Origin: Cryoendolithus antarcticus
Lineage: Eukaryota; Ascomycota; Dothideomycetes; Cladosporiales; Cladosporiaceae
Direction: 5' to 3'
NCBI GenBank assembly: GCA_002077065.1
Contig: NAJO01000001.1
Location: 1,612,001-1,676,000 of the forward strand
Length of the DNA stretch: 64,000 nt
Shown: positions 1 to 14,778 of the stretch, in pieces
Layout: the number at the start of each line of letters is the position of its first letter
How positions within the stretch are numbered: position 1 is the first letter of the stretch
The notes under the pieces: generated by a model
Databases searched by the model: none
What the model saw: the letters and a program-made list of their open reading frames with translations, nothing else
Told to the model about the DNA's origin: nothing
Made by a program: the position numbers and the translations under genes

Positions 1-4927
<4,927 letters not shown>

Positions 4928-6286
4928 ATGGATAAGCCCATTCCAGCTTTTTACGCGTGCTACCTCCTTAGATCAACAATCCGCCACGCGTCGCTATATG
5001 TGGGTAGCACACCAAATCCAGTCCGACGCCTCAGACAACACAATGGCGAGTCGAAAGGTGGTGCTGTGAAGACCTCGAAGGATTCGCTGCGACCGTGGGA
5101 GATGACGTGTCTGGTCACTGGCTTTCCCAGCAAGATTGCTGCGTTGCAGTTCGAGTAAGTCCCGTTGCTCCACCTTGTTAGACATCCGATTATCCTGCGA
5201 GACATGCTCACATGACCCACTGATGAGGCTTGCTTGTGTCCCTCACGCAAACACGCAACGGTCACTGACAGTGTTCTCAGATGGGCATGGCAGCACACCC
5301 ATCTAACGCGCCACGTTTCTCCTAACTCTCGTCTCTCTCGTGCCAATCCAGGTGGCACACGGCTGTCTCCCAAATCTGGCCGTCTTCGCAAGCGACCGGG
5401 CAAGCCACGCCTATGTCTCACAGATCGCCTGGCCAATCTCCATTTACTACTGCGCTCAAGCAGCTTCGAGCGCTGGCCACTACGAGTGACTTTCTACGCT
5501 GCAGACGTCTTCAAGATCTGGCAACGATGGCTGAAGCAGGATCCTGCGCGAGATGGAGGCATCAGGAGAGGGATCGAGGTGGTGCTGTGCGAAGAGAGCG
5601 CAGTGGAGGGAGGTGCAGAGGGCGCGCCGAGTGGCATTCATGCCTTGGACGTTGGGTATGCGACGCTAAAGTCGCGACTGGAAAGCTCGAAAGCTCTCCT
5701 CGAGGCTGCAGAGCCATGTCGATGTACATTGTGCAACGTGGAGCTTCCAGGAAATGGAGATGGCATGCTTGTTTGCACGCACGCTGCGTGCTTGAGCACT
5801 ACTCATCTCCCGTGCCTGGCAAAGCACTTCCTCACCAATGGTGCGGACAAGGCAGCGTTACTGCCTGTAGAAGGGACCTGTCCAGCTTGCCGCGGTGACC
5901 TACACTGGGTCGACCTAGTCAAGGAGCTCAGCCTACGGATGCGTGGCGAGAAGGAGATAGAAGCACTGTTCAAGGTGAAGCGAGCTAGGAAGGCTGCGAC
6001 GAGCAAGGCAAATGTGCTGCTAGAAGATGATGAAGAAGGAGATGAAGCGTCCGACAGTGATGAGCTACTGAATGAGCCGCTTTTACCCCATGGGGAGGAG
6101 AAAGCTGAAGACGAGTGGGCCCAGCTACCCGATACGAGCGATGTAGAGGAGCAGGACGGTGTTGTAATGAGGAGCGACCCAAGTCCATTGCATCGCAGAA
6201 AGGCAGCTGATGGGTATGCCGGGGCATCGATGTCGGAGCCAGTTGTAGAGAACAGCGACTGGGATGATGCAGATGTCCTCACATAA
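4928..6286 (+). CDS. SLX1: Structure-specific endonuclease subunit SLX1
   Basis: Catalytic subunit of the SLX1-SLX4 nuclease, which resolves branched DNA (flaps, Holliday junctions) in the nucleus. Two exons, 4928-5154 and 5281-6286, joined within a Glu codon across a 126-bp intron (GTAAGT...TCTCAG); about 410 residues. The GIY-YIG nuclease domain is N-terminal: FYACYLL, then LYVGST, RRLRQHN with the likely catalytic Arg, and the metal-binding Glu in LQFEWAWQ, which is recreated exactly at the splice junction. A C-terminal RING-like zinc finger follows (CTLCNVEL...[15 protein letters not shown]...CPACRGDL, about residues 240-305), as in SLX1 proteins. The last 90 residues are acidic and probably disordered. 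I chose Met at 4928 rather than the upstream in-frame codon because SLX1 proteins usually begin just before the GIY motif. Confidence 0.95.
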
Positions 6287-6466
6287 AATGTACATGAAGC
6301 ACTATGAATTCGAAAGCGTCGTGTCCATGCCTTGTATAATCTGCCCTGCACACCGATAAGTCCTTATCGCCCCTGCAGCCAGCCCCTCCACCCCACCAAT
6401 CCATCTCGACCTCACTTCACAGCCACAATCCGAACCCCTTCGCCCTTCCCACTCATTAATCCGACC

Positions 6467-7288
6467 ATGGCACACTCCCACGAAAACGGCCACAGCCACG
6501 ACCACCCCGGCGGCGCCGATCATGGCCACACGCACGAAATCCTCGAAGGGCCGGGCTCCTTCCTCGGCCGCGAAATGCCCATAGTAGCCGGGCGAGACTT
6601 TCGCGAACGCGCCTTCACAGTAGGCATAGGTGGGTGAGCAATGCCCTCTGCCACAAGTCCATCGCCTACATACTGACTCAGGCATGACAGACCAGTGGGA
6701 AGCGGCAAAACCGCGCTAATGCTCGCCCTTTGCCTTGCCTTGCGGGATAAATACAGCATCGCTGCTGTGACGAATGATATATTCACAAGGGAAGACTGCG
6801 AGTTCTTGACAAAGCATAAGGCGTTGCCAGCGGAGCGGATAAAAGCCATAGAGACAGGCGGCTGCCCCCACGCCGCCGTGCGAGAAGACATCTCCGCCAA
6901 CCTCGCCGCCCTGACAGACCTCCACAACGAGTTCAATACGCAAATCCTCCTCATCGAATCCGGCGGCGACAACCTCGCGGCAAACTACTCCCGCGAACTG
7001 GCGGACTTCATAATCTACGTGATCGACGTGGCAGGAGGGGATAAAGTGCCCCGAAAGGGCGGGCCGGGGATCACGCAGAGTGATTTGTTGGTTGTGAATA
7101 AGACGGATTTGGCGGAGTTGATTGGAGCGGATTTGGGAATTATGGAGAGGGATGCGGGGAAGATGAGGGAGGGGGGGCCGACTATTTTTGCGCAGGTGAA
7201 GAATGGGAAGGGGGTGCAGGGGATTGTGGAGATGGTTGTTAGTGCTTGGAAGGCTTGTGGGGCGGCGGAGGTGAGCAAGGGGGCATGA
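6467..7288 (+). CDS. ureG: Urease accessory GTPase UreG
   Basis: Cytosolic GTPase that delivers nickel to urease together with UreD and UreF. Exons 6467-6633 and 6691-7288 flank a 57-bp intron (GTGAGC...GACAG) and give 254 residues. The junction rebuilds the P-loop as GIGGPVGSGKT, which fixes the splice. Other family marks are the nickel-binding CPH motif in [22 protein letters not shown], and the guanine-specificity NKTDL. The N-terminus is His-rich ([14 protein letters not shown] and DHGHTHE), as in many fungal and plant UreG proteins, and could store or capture metal. The gene lies 180 bp downstream of SLX1 on the same strand and is tail-to-tail with the next gene. No other urease gene is in the window, so nickel-maturation partners are unlinked here. 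Confidence 0.95.
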
Positions 7289-7449
7289 AACGTGGAGGAA
7301 GATTGGGGTGAGCGGACAGCAAGGACGTGGGCATCGTGTGTGGATTTCATGTAGAATCGAGATGGTGGTACATATTCGGTGTGCAGTCCACGATCGCTCG
7401 AGGGGTATCCTGTGATGCTTGTCCAAGACCGAAATGGCCGTTCACCCTG

Positions 7450-9207
7450 TCATATGTACTTGTATGGGTTCATGATGCCATTCTGCAAGGTCTGTCAGCA
7501 ACCACATCCTGCCTGATCCAATGGTACTCGGGAACTTACCGGATCATACAGCTGCTTGATCTGCTTCATCAGCCTCACCATCGTCTCACTCCTCGAATAC
7601 CCAATAAACTCTTTCTTCGCCAGCCCAAGTCCATGCTCAGCACTGATCGACCCCGATCGCTTGCTGACCCACTCATACACCCACGGTTCCAGCGCCTTCT
7701 CAACCTCCTTGTTATATCGCCTTACGCTAACGTTGAGATGCAGATTCGAGTCGCCCATGTGTCCATAGCCCAGTACATCCAATACGGGCTTACTCTCATC
7801 GTCTGCGGAGAGAAGTCCAGCTTCGTTCATGCGGTCCCGGCAGGCGTCGACGAGGGAGTACAGCTCGGGTAAAGGAATTGAGAGGTCGTACTTATACACG
7901 CCGCCGAAGTGTTGACTAGCTTCACTGATGCCTTCGCGGCATTGCCAGAGGTTCTGGGCTTGTGTTTCATTTTCTGCGACGACGCCATCGGAGACGATCT
8001 CCTCGCCCATGACGTGCTCGAGGAAGGAGTTCAGCTTCTCGCTGTCGTGGTCGGTGTTTGAGCCTGATGTCTCGATCAGGCAGTAGAACGGATGCTCGGC
8101 TTCTAGTGGTAGTCTGGCGCCTGTGGCTTTGTTGTAGAGGGCTTGCGATCGGTGGTCCATGAGTTCGAAGGCAGACAGAATCTCACCGAGCTGGTGCTTG
8201 GCTTCTTTGAAGGCTTCTTGCACTTTCTCATAGGACTCGAGACCGAAGTAGGCTACATTCACGGCCTGTGACCGGCGCGGACAGAGGATTGAGATTGCTG
8301 TGATGATGCCTATCGTGCCTTCGCCACCTATGAAAAGTTGCTTCAGATCGTAGCCGGTGTTGTTCTTGCGGAGCTTGGAAAGGTCATCGACGACTGTGCC
8401 GTCTGGAAGGACCGCTTCGATACCGAGTATATTGCCGTGCATGCTGCCATATCGCAAGAGACGAAGTCCTCCAGCATTCGTAGCTACATTGCCACCGATC
8501 TGACAGCTTCCCTTAGCACCAAGATCGAGCGGGAAGATGTGACTATGCTCAGCAAGGTGATTGTCAGCTGCTTCCAGGATCACTCCAGCGTCTGCTACGA
8601 AGACACCCGATACATCGTCGAACGATCGGATCTTGTTCATCCGGGAGAGGTTCAAAATGATCTCGTCGAAGACCGGCACGCTGCCTCCTACTAAGCCGGT
8701 GTTACCGCCTTGAGGATTCACAGCCAAGAGGTTGTCGTTGCAGTACTTCAGTATCTTCGACACTTGCTCCGTCGAATCTGGCTTGAGGACCAGCTTCGCT
8801 TTGCCACGGTACTTCTTCATCCAGTCTGCGTTGAAGCCTTCGAGATCTGAGAGAGCATCTTGGTTCACGCCGTCGATTACTGCGCTTTCACTTCCCAACA
8901 GGTCCTTGAAGAATTTGACATCGTCTGAGTTCAATTCCTTGAACCGCGAGTCTCGTTGTATGTTTGGGTACGATTCTGATGTGTATTTGATCTGCTTCTG
9001 TAATCGATCTGGTTGCTCCTGAGGCGCATGATCTGCTCCTGCAGCTGATGTGGTCGCCTCAGCCTGGGCGTGCTGCCATCGTATGTGCTGGCATGTAGGT
9101 CCTGCTATCCGAATAGCCGATGATCGGGCGAATGGTGCTTCTTGGAAGACGTCGTTGGCTATTCGCAGTCGCCGCGCTGTGGGCAGGAGTCTATACAATC
9201 TCGACAT
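7450..9207 (-). CDS. Mitochondrial FAD-linked D-2-hydroxyglutarate/D-lactate dehydrogenase
   Basis: FAD-dependent oxidoreductase of the D2HGDH / yeast Dld2 group, oxidising D-2-hydroxyacids such as D-2-hydroxyglutarate or D-lactate. Exons 9207-7540 and 7482-7450 with a 57-bp intron (GTAAGT...TGCAG) give 566 residues. The last exon is only 33 nt and encodes [10 protein letters not shown] plus stop, completing the family signature LYDP-NGIMNP; reading through the intron gives an unrelated tail. The FAD-binding PCMH domain shows [14 protein letters not shown] and [18 protein letters not shown]; the C-terminal domain shows [13 protein letters not shown] and EHGLG. I start at Met 9207 ([16 protein letters not shown]), which begins a basic, probably mitochondrial presequence; an upstream in-frame Met at 9348 is less likely. 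Which D-hydroxyacid is used cannot be read from sequence. Confidence 0.93.
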
Positions 9208-9549
9208 CCTGAGTAGAAGGAGAAAATTCTTGCTGAACCGGTGCGTACAGAGTAGCACTTTATATGTACATATCTCGCCAATGCTTCCCCCACTCTTGAT
9301 GGTACCTAGGGTATATGTGTACGGCCGGCCGTAATCTACTTTGAGCAATATCGGTGCGCGTACCTGGTCGCCTGCAGCTTGACTTCATCGGAGCTTCAAC
9401 ATCACGAATAATCTCACAAACACTTGCAGATCAAGCCTCACTCGACTCAGGACCTTAGTCAAGCACTGGATCATCTGATCTCGCCACCGCAAGGCCTCCA
9501 GAAACATAGCACACATCAGAGCTGAGCTCGAAGGCTTTGTTAATTCATC
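9208..9549. other. Divergent promoter region, D-hydroxyacid dehydrogenase / proteasome alpha4
   Basis: The 342-bp region lies between two head-to-head genes and should hold both promoters. It includes an AT-rich stretch near 9255-9275 (tttatatgtacatatctc) on the dehydrogenase side. I see no coding signal. Confidence 0.4.
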
Positions 9550-10485
9550 ATGGCATCCGGCTATGATCGCGCGTTGTCTGGTATGGAGGGAACGCTCTGA
9601 TGGGGCCGGACACACCTAACATCATCCAGTCTTCTCCCCCGATGGCCACGTCTTCCAAGTCGAATACGCACTCGAAGCCGTGAAGCGCGGCACCTGCGCC
9701 GTTGCCGTGAAAGGCGAGGGCATCGTCGTCCTCGGCTGCGAAAAGAAGTCCGCCATGAAGCTCCAAGATACCCGCATCACGCCCTCCAAAATCTCTCTCG
9801 TCGACGATCACGTCTGCTTAGCCTTCGCTGGGCTGAATGCAGATGCCCGGATCCTGGTCGACAAGGCGAGATTGGAGGCACAGAGTCACAGGCTAACTGT
9901 TGAAGACCCGGTGACGATAGAGTACATCACGAAGTACGTGGCGGGCGTGCAGCAGAGGTATACGCAGAGTGGAGGCGTCAGGCCGTTTGGGATTAGCACG
10001 TTGATTGTCGGGTTCGACCCGGGAAGCAAGGAGGCGAGGCTGTATCAGACGGAGCCGAGTGGGATCTACAGCGCATGGTATGTCACTTGCTGTCAGAGTA
10101 GGGGAAGTGGCAGACACTGACAACACATAGGAAAGCAAATGCCATCGGTCGCTCGTCAAAGACAGTCCGCGAGTTCCTCGAACGCAACCACACACCCTCA
10201 CTCGATCGCACAGGCACAATCGAGCTGACTATCAAGTCGCTACTGGAGGTCGTGCAGACAGGAGCAAAGAACATCGAGATCGCTATCCTCACACCGGGCA
10301 ACTCCGTGGTGATGCTACCTGCGGAGGAGATTGAGAAGACTGTGGAGAAGATCAACACGGAGAAGGACGCTGAGGCTGCGACGCGGAGAGGTGGGCGTGG
10401 AGGGGCTGCCGGAGGCGCGACAGGTGCGCAGAGCGGTGAGCAGGCATTACCTGCGAGACCAGCCGGTGATACGCCTGCGGAATAG
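9550..10485 (+). CDS. PRE6: 20S proteasome subunit alpha type-4 (Pre6/PSMA7-like)
   Basis: Non-catalytic alpha-ring subunit of the 20S proteasome. Three exons, 9550-9580, 9630-10077 and 10131-10485, with introns of 49 bp and 53 bp; 277 residues. The N-terminal alpha signature is [20 protein letters not shown], partly created by the first splice. Alpha4-like blocks follow: [57 protein letters not shown] and YSAWKANAIGR, the last rebuilt by the second splice. The C-terminal 35 residues are Gly/Ala-rich ([17 protein letters not shown]) and replace the usual Lys-rich tail. Assignment to alpha4 rather than other alpha subunits rests on overall resemblance to human PSMA7. Confidence 0.94.
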
Positions 10486-10817
10486 GTGAACGAACGTGGG
10501 AGCATAGCAAGGCGCATACGGCAGGGTGTACGACATACAAGGCTTGCGATAAATGCATCCCGTGAGTCTCGTAAACACAATTTGCTGACCTGACTACCTG
10601 GCAATGTCCTTCCTCGTTTATTTTCCCGACATCATTTCAAGCTTGCATTGCGGGCGTTCCTCATTAACTTGAGGTCGGGTCGGTCGCTCTTGCCGCTTCG
10701 TCACTCGCTTCCAATAGCGCGGCCGACTGGGTCTCATCAAATTCTGTCATTACGCAGACTGCATATACACACAGACACTGACATTGGCATCAAACCTCAT
10801 CACAGTCACAAGTCATC
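10486..10817. other. Intergenic, PRE6 3' flank and upstream region of F-box-like gene
   Basis: The 332-bp region lies between two same-strand genes. I see no coding or repeat signal in it. Confidence 0.4.
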
Positions 10818-11541
10818 ATGGCGAATACGAAGGTGACCTTGCTAGAGATCCATCACTTGAGAATCCTGACTTATGCAGAAGCAGGATGTAAGACTCCAAA
10901 ACTCGGTGCACATCCCACACGCCGCACCAGAAGTCTTCGGGCTTCCCGAGCTCCTTGAGATGATCTTAGTCCAATCTGAGATGCGGGACCTCCTGCTCTG
11001 GCAACGCGTGAACAGCACCTTGCAGAATGCCATCGTAAGGAATGGGGCGATTCAGGAGGATCTCTTCCTCTGACCGATAACGCCTACTAAAAACGCTCCC
11101 TTCATGAACGAGCTTGTCATTGAATACCTCACACGGCAGTTGACCGAACCCGGTATCTTTCGCCCCGACACGGAGCAGCCCTGGCGCGTAGATTATTCGT
11201 ACTTCCTGAGTCTGAGATTCGATCCCGGCCATCGTGATCCCTTCGCCGTCAGGAGCGGCACTTTGCTTGGGCACGGTTCCTGGCGCTCTATGCTGGTCAC
11301 GCAGCCGCCCATACCGAAGGGTGACCTTACAATCGTCTACAGAGGATGGGCTAGCAGAGGTTCGGCCAGCAGAGAATGGCTGGACAGAGACTGGGTATGG
11401 GGCAATAAGGAACCAACAACAGCCGCAGCTATAGCGGACTGCATCAGGCGCGAGGAGATGAGAACGCTGGCAGATCCGACCAGATCGAGGAGCCTGCGTT
11501 CGTCTGAACAACTGGTTCGTCGTCGTAGCGCAAGTGAATGA
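10818..11541 (+). pseudogene. F-box-like gene interrupted by an in-frame TGA
   Basis: A member of a fungal F-box-like family, presumably a substrate adaptor for SCF ubiquitin ligases if functional. A 15-nt first exon (MANTK, 10818-10832) and a 46-bp intron (GTGACC...TGCAG) lead into EVFGLPELLEMILVQSEM-RDLLLWQRV. The frame then meets TGA at 11071-11073, right after IQEDLFL, and continues open in the same frame to 11541. The downstream part aligns with the neighbouring paralogue at 12023-12625: LLGHGSWRSMLVTQPP here, LLGPGSWRRMLLSQPP there. The paralogue has LHFRA where this copy has LFL-stop, so CGA to TGA would explain the break. I see no intron that would remove the stop. A short functional product, readthrough, or a sequencing error remain possible. 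Confidence 0.7.
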
Positions 11542-12022
11542 CGCATGGTTAGGAACTGACAGACAGAGCAGTGAACATACAGCGACAGTGGTTTCGATGA
11601 TGGTAGGCAGGCGTGGAACAGTACACTGCCAGCAAGTCGCGAAGGTTCAAAGGGGCTTGCTCTCTTCTGGCCCAGCTTGGGGTACATGATCGCAGTCTCA
11701 ACGGGCAGATGTTTGCGTGAAGCCAAGCTTTAACAGACTCAATGGATCGTGCTTTCTCACGCTAATGTCGTCCCTGACGAAGCACTTTGTTCGCAACATA
11801 GTCGCCAAGACTTCAGGCAGCCGTGGTCGCCTACGCTAGCGTGACTTCCTGGACATCACTTCTTGGGCATCGACATCAGACGGCACGAATACTCGTTGCC
11901 ACGCTACTACAATCCTCAGTCCGCGACAAACCTATGGCACACCTCTAGGTACGTCCGTTCAGGAGGGCTCGACTCTTCCATTGCAACTGACCTTATACCA
12001 GCACTTCCAGCAGTGCACTACG
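11542..12022. other. Intergenic between two F-box-like paralogues
   Basis: The 481-bp region holds no recognisable gene. It separates the broken and intact members of a probable tandem duplication. Confidence 0.4.
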
Positions 12023-12625
12023 ATGACTTCCCCAACACCGTTTCGTGCAGCTTCAGAGGTCTTCGCTATACCTGAACTCCTGGAGATGATTCTGACCGAA
12101 TCACACATGCACGACGTCCTTGTCTGGCAACGAGTGGACAAGACATTCAATGGGGTTGTGGCCAACTCGAGGACGCTGCAGGAGAAGCTGCATTTCAGGG
12201 CCATTTTCTCGGAAGGGGAAGACCCTCCGGAGGCAGTACTCAACGACCTTTTACATGATCATTTCGACAGATGCCTGTGGAGCGAAAATGTCGACCGCCG
12301 CTTCAGCATGTACATGGCCGCAGAGTCGTCATATGGTGGGGCGAAACATGTCAAGCTTGCACTCTACGTCGGCCATTGGAACTCCTCCGCGGCGAGGTGC
12401 AACGACTTGCTTGGGCCGGGATCCTGGCGCCGGATGTTGCTCTCTCAACCTCCAGTCAAGCTTGCAAACCAGAACCTGTGGCCGGATGAAAAGACCAGCA
12501 AGTGGTACGGGTTCACAGCGTTGGATGCTATTGCATGCATGGAGCAGGTTGAGGCTACGCACTTCGCAAATCCAACGTGGTCGCGAAGCATAATGAGGAA
12601 ATCGATGCAGTTCGTGAGTGGCTAG
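12023..12625 (+). CDS. F-box-like protein, intact paralogue
   Basis: A 200-residue protein with an N-terminal F-box-like helix set, EVFAIPELLEMILTESHM-HDVLVWQRVDKTF, at about residues 11-45, followed by LQEKLHFRAIFSE and a C-terminal part of unknown fold containing LLGPGSWRRMLLSQPP. It is the intact counterpart of the interrupted gene at 10818-11541. The start is the ATG at 12023, shortly before the F-box; an upstream TTG extends the frame but is unlikely to initiate. Near the 3' end, GTGAGT at 12614 with an acceptor CAG at 12668-12670 would splice directly onto TAA, removing only the last two residues, so the C-terminus is uncertain by a few residues. Ubiquitin-ligase adaptor function is inferred from the motif only. 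Confidence 0.7.
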   Translation: MTSPTPFRAASEVFAIPELLEMILTESHMHDVLVWQRVDKTFNGVVANSRTLQEKLHFRAIFSEGEDPPEAVLNDLLHDHFDRCLWSENVDRRFSMYMAAESSYGGAKHVKLALYVGHWNSSAARCNDLLGPGSWRRMLLSQPPVKLANQNLWPDEKTSKWYGFTALDAIACMEQVEATHFANPTWSRSIMRKSMQFVSG

Positions 12626-12965
12626 GTATAGGATGCTTGAATCGAGCAGGAAGACTGACTTGCGCCGCAGTAAGAGCCTGGTTCGACTAGCCATCCACTC
12701 AGTCGACACCAAGCTTGCGAGATGGTTGCTACTGTCGCATACGACGGTGCGTCTGCGCAAGCTCCGGCTTTGTTGCGGGCTCTGGGTGTTCTCTGGACGC
12801 TTCCAGTGCTGCACATATGTCTCTTAGAGTAGCCGACTGTACAGCTTTCTGATCGAGCATCGACTGGTGCGTTCCTAAAGTTGCGTGGTAAGCATGCTGT
12901 CTCTACCTGTATTTCTTTCTTCCTCGCCTCCAAGACTCTCTGATCCTCATCGCTGTACTGCATAC
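12626..12965. other. Intergenic upstream of membrane protein
   Basis: The 340-bp region holds nothing recognisable. An in-frame ATG at 12894 could extend the following gene upstream. Confidence 0.35.
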
Positions 12966-13703
12966 ATGCCAGCGTCCCCTGACGCAGACAATCCGCTCAT
13001 CCCTCCTCCTGATACATCCACCCCAACTCCCACTTCCCCATTCACCCCCCCCTTTTCCCTCCCCACCATATCTCCCTCCCCGCCCACCTCCCCACCCAGC
13101 GACATCGACTGCAGCAACACAACCTACCTAACCCTCCTCATCATCCTCGCCGTAATCCTACTTGGCTTCGTCTACTACCATACCCGCCAGTGCTGGAAAG
13201 CTCGCTGGGCCGACGACTCCGATGAGCCGCCGACTTATGTGAGCTCTATCTACGGCACGAATAGACCGCGAGTGAATGTGCACTTGGCGGCGAACGGTGG
13301 ACCGGTATTGGGTGGGAGGTCGACAGCGACACGAGTGTCTACGGGGGCAGGGACAGCCGCCGTGACTCATCAGGCGGCGTGCACTGGGCCTTCGGCAGTG
13401 GGTGTTTCTGCTGCGACAGGTGAAACAGCAGCAGTCGCAAACGCAGCAGACCCAGCCACAGGAAATCTCGATGCAGCAGCAGGTGGTCTGCCTATAGGGG
13501 TAGGCTCAGATTCCAACGCTCGCGGAGCTGTTCGACGTGAGCGGCACGCGACTCACATCAAGCAGCTGCCTGAAAGAGGCCTTGCCAGCGTCACGGTACA
13601 TGACTTGTCGACGAAACCCTGTGGACCTGAATGCGCCGACACAATCAATCGCAGGCTTCCAACAGTCGTCCTGCCGAAGAAGGAGAGGACGCGATCGAGA
13701 TGA
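12966..13703 (+). CDS. Single-pass membrane protein, 3' structure uncertain
   Basis: Unrecognised protein, 245 residues as read. A Pro/Ser/Thr-rich N-terminus (likely extracellular and glycosylated) precedes CSNTTYLTLLIILAVILLG, a clear membrane segment at about residues 50-71, and a basic/aromatic juxtamembrane stretch YYHTRQCWKARW, giving the look of a type I or III plasma-membrane protein with a cytosolic tail. The first part up to PPTYVSSIYGTNRPRVNV looks coding. The rest of this frame is Ala/Thr/Gly-rich and less convincing, while the overlapping frame ending at 13849 encodes EDAIEMIDMRPVSRRSSP and PPPHYLEAMTRRSP, a typical fungal cytosolic tail. The real gene probably has one or more introns between 13300 and 13640 that I cannot place with confidence and may end at 13849. 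Start at 12966 is one of two candidates (the other is 12894). Confidence 0.5.
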   Translation: MPASPDADNPLIPPPDTSTPTPTSPFTPPFSLPTISPSPPTSPPSDIDCSNTTYLTLLIILAVILLGFVYYHTRQCWKARWADDSDEPPTYVSSIYGTNRPRVNVHLAANGGPVLGGRSTATRVSTGAGTAAVTHQAACTGPSAVGVSAATGETAAVANAADPATGNLDAAAGGLPIGVGSDSNARGAVRRERHATHIKQLPERGLASVTVHDLSTKPCGPECADTINRRLPTVVLPKKERTRSR

Positions 13704-14032
13704 TAGACATGCGCCCAGTATCGCGCCGCTCGTCCCCGGACGGAGGTCAAGGACCATCGCACTCGGCAGCTCAGCCACCGTTCACGAGCAGCGACGAGCG
13801 ATCCCCGCCTCCGCATTACCTTGAAGCGATGACGCGGAGGTCGCCATAGCGAGTGCTGAGGAGGTCATGGGCGCGATTCTGAGGCTTGAGCCGAGTGTAG
13901 GGATACTTACGCCGAGTGACAGCACCGGCGGGAATGATATGGGCCGTCAGCGAGGTGATTGATTATGGCCGTGTAGCTGAGTGCGCAGTCCCACCAGTCT
14001 GCATCTACATCGTCGGAACGCCAGGTTTCCCA

Positions 14033-14612
14033 TCACCCCATCTCACTCCGCCCAAACGCCCTATCCATGGCACTCCCCAGCTCATCCTCCACTTTCCTCT
14101 TCTCATCCACATCGACTTTCGCCTCAGGCTCATCCATCAGACTTCCCTCCACTGCTTTGCTCCTCTCTACAACCTTCTCCGGCTCTAAGACCTTCACATC
14201 ACTATCCAAGTACCCCGGTGCCTTGCGCCTCTTCTCCGCCAACTCCCTCTCCCTGATCCCTTCTTCCCACTCCCTGACCTTCTTCTCCGCCTCACTTCGT
14301 TGCGTTGACAGTTGAGCAAGCAGAGCTTTGTTCTGCGCTACTATCGTCGAGGGATGTGCGGCAAAGGAGCCGGAGGCGGATGTTATATAGGCTGGCTGTT
14401 CGGGCGCTGAGGGCGCGGGAGCTGAGTGCAGAATTGAGGGCGGGAGGGTTGAGGGGAGCGAGGCGTAGTTGTGAGGAAGCGTTGGGGGTTTGGGGAGGTC
14501 GAGGAAGGGGTTTACTGTTAGAGGGACTTGTTGGAGGAGGGGGTGGCTTGCTATGTGAATGTCAGGTGGGGTTGACGATGAGAGATCAGGGCGACATACC
14601 ATCATCGTGCAT
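14033..14612 (-). CDS. Conserved coiled-coil protein of unknown function
   Basis: Not recognised. Exons 14612-14600 and 14550-14033 around a 49-bp intron (GTATGT...ACATAG) give 176 residues beginning MHDDASHPLLQQV. The N-terminal half is Pro-rich (NPFLDLPKPPTLPHNYASLP); the second half is a charged helix likely to form a coiled coil (NKALLAQLSTQRSEAEKKVR and REWEEGIRERELAEKRRK), followed by an acidic tail. The frame upstream of the chosen ATG stays open for about 30 more codons with coding-like composition (SSKHPYSSRAIYEYIDIAT) but contains no ATG before a TAG near 14710, so an upstream exon is possible. It lies 166 bp downstream of TLG1 on the same strand. I cannot assign a function. Confidence 0.55.
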
Positions 14613-14778
14613 AGTAGCGATGTCGATGTATTCGTAAATGGCTCTCGAGCTGTAGGGGTGCTTTGAGCTGCAGTCAAAGTCGGCAGGGTCCAAGGTGTGG
14701 CGGTGCAACTAAGCCTCAGGCACCACTATCTGTGCCAATAGGTCTTCGATCAAATGCCAGCAATGACCCTCAGTCGGA

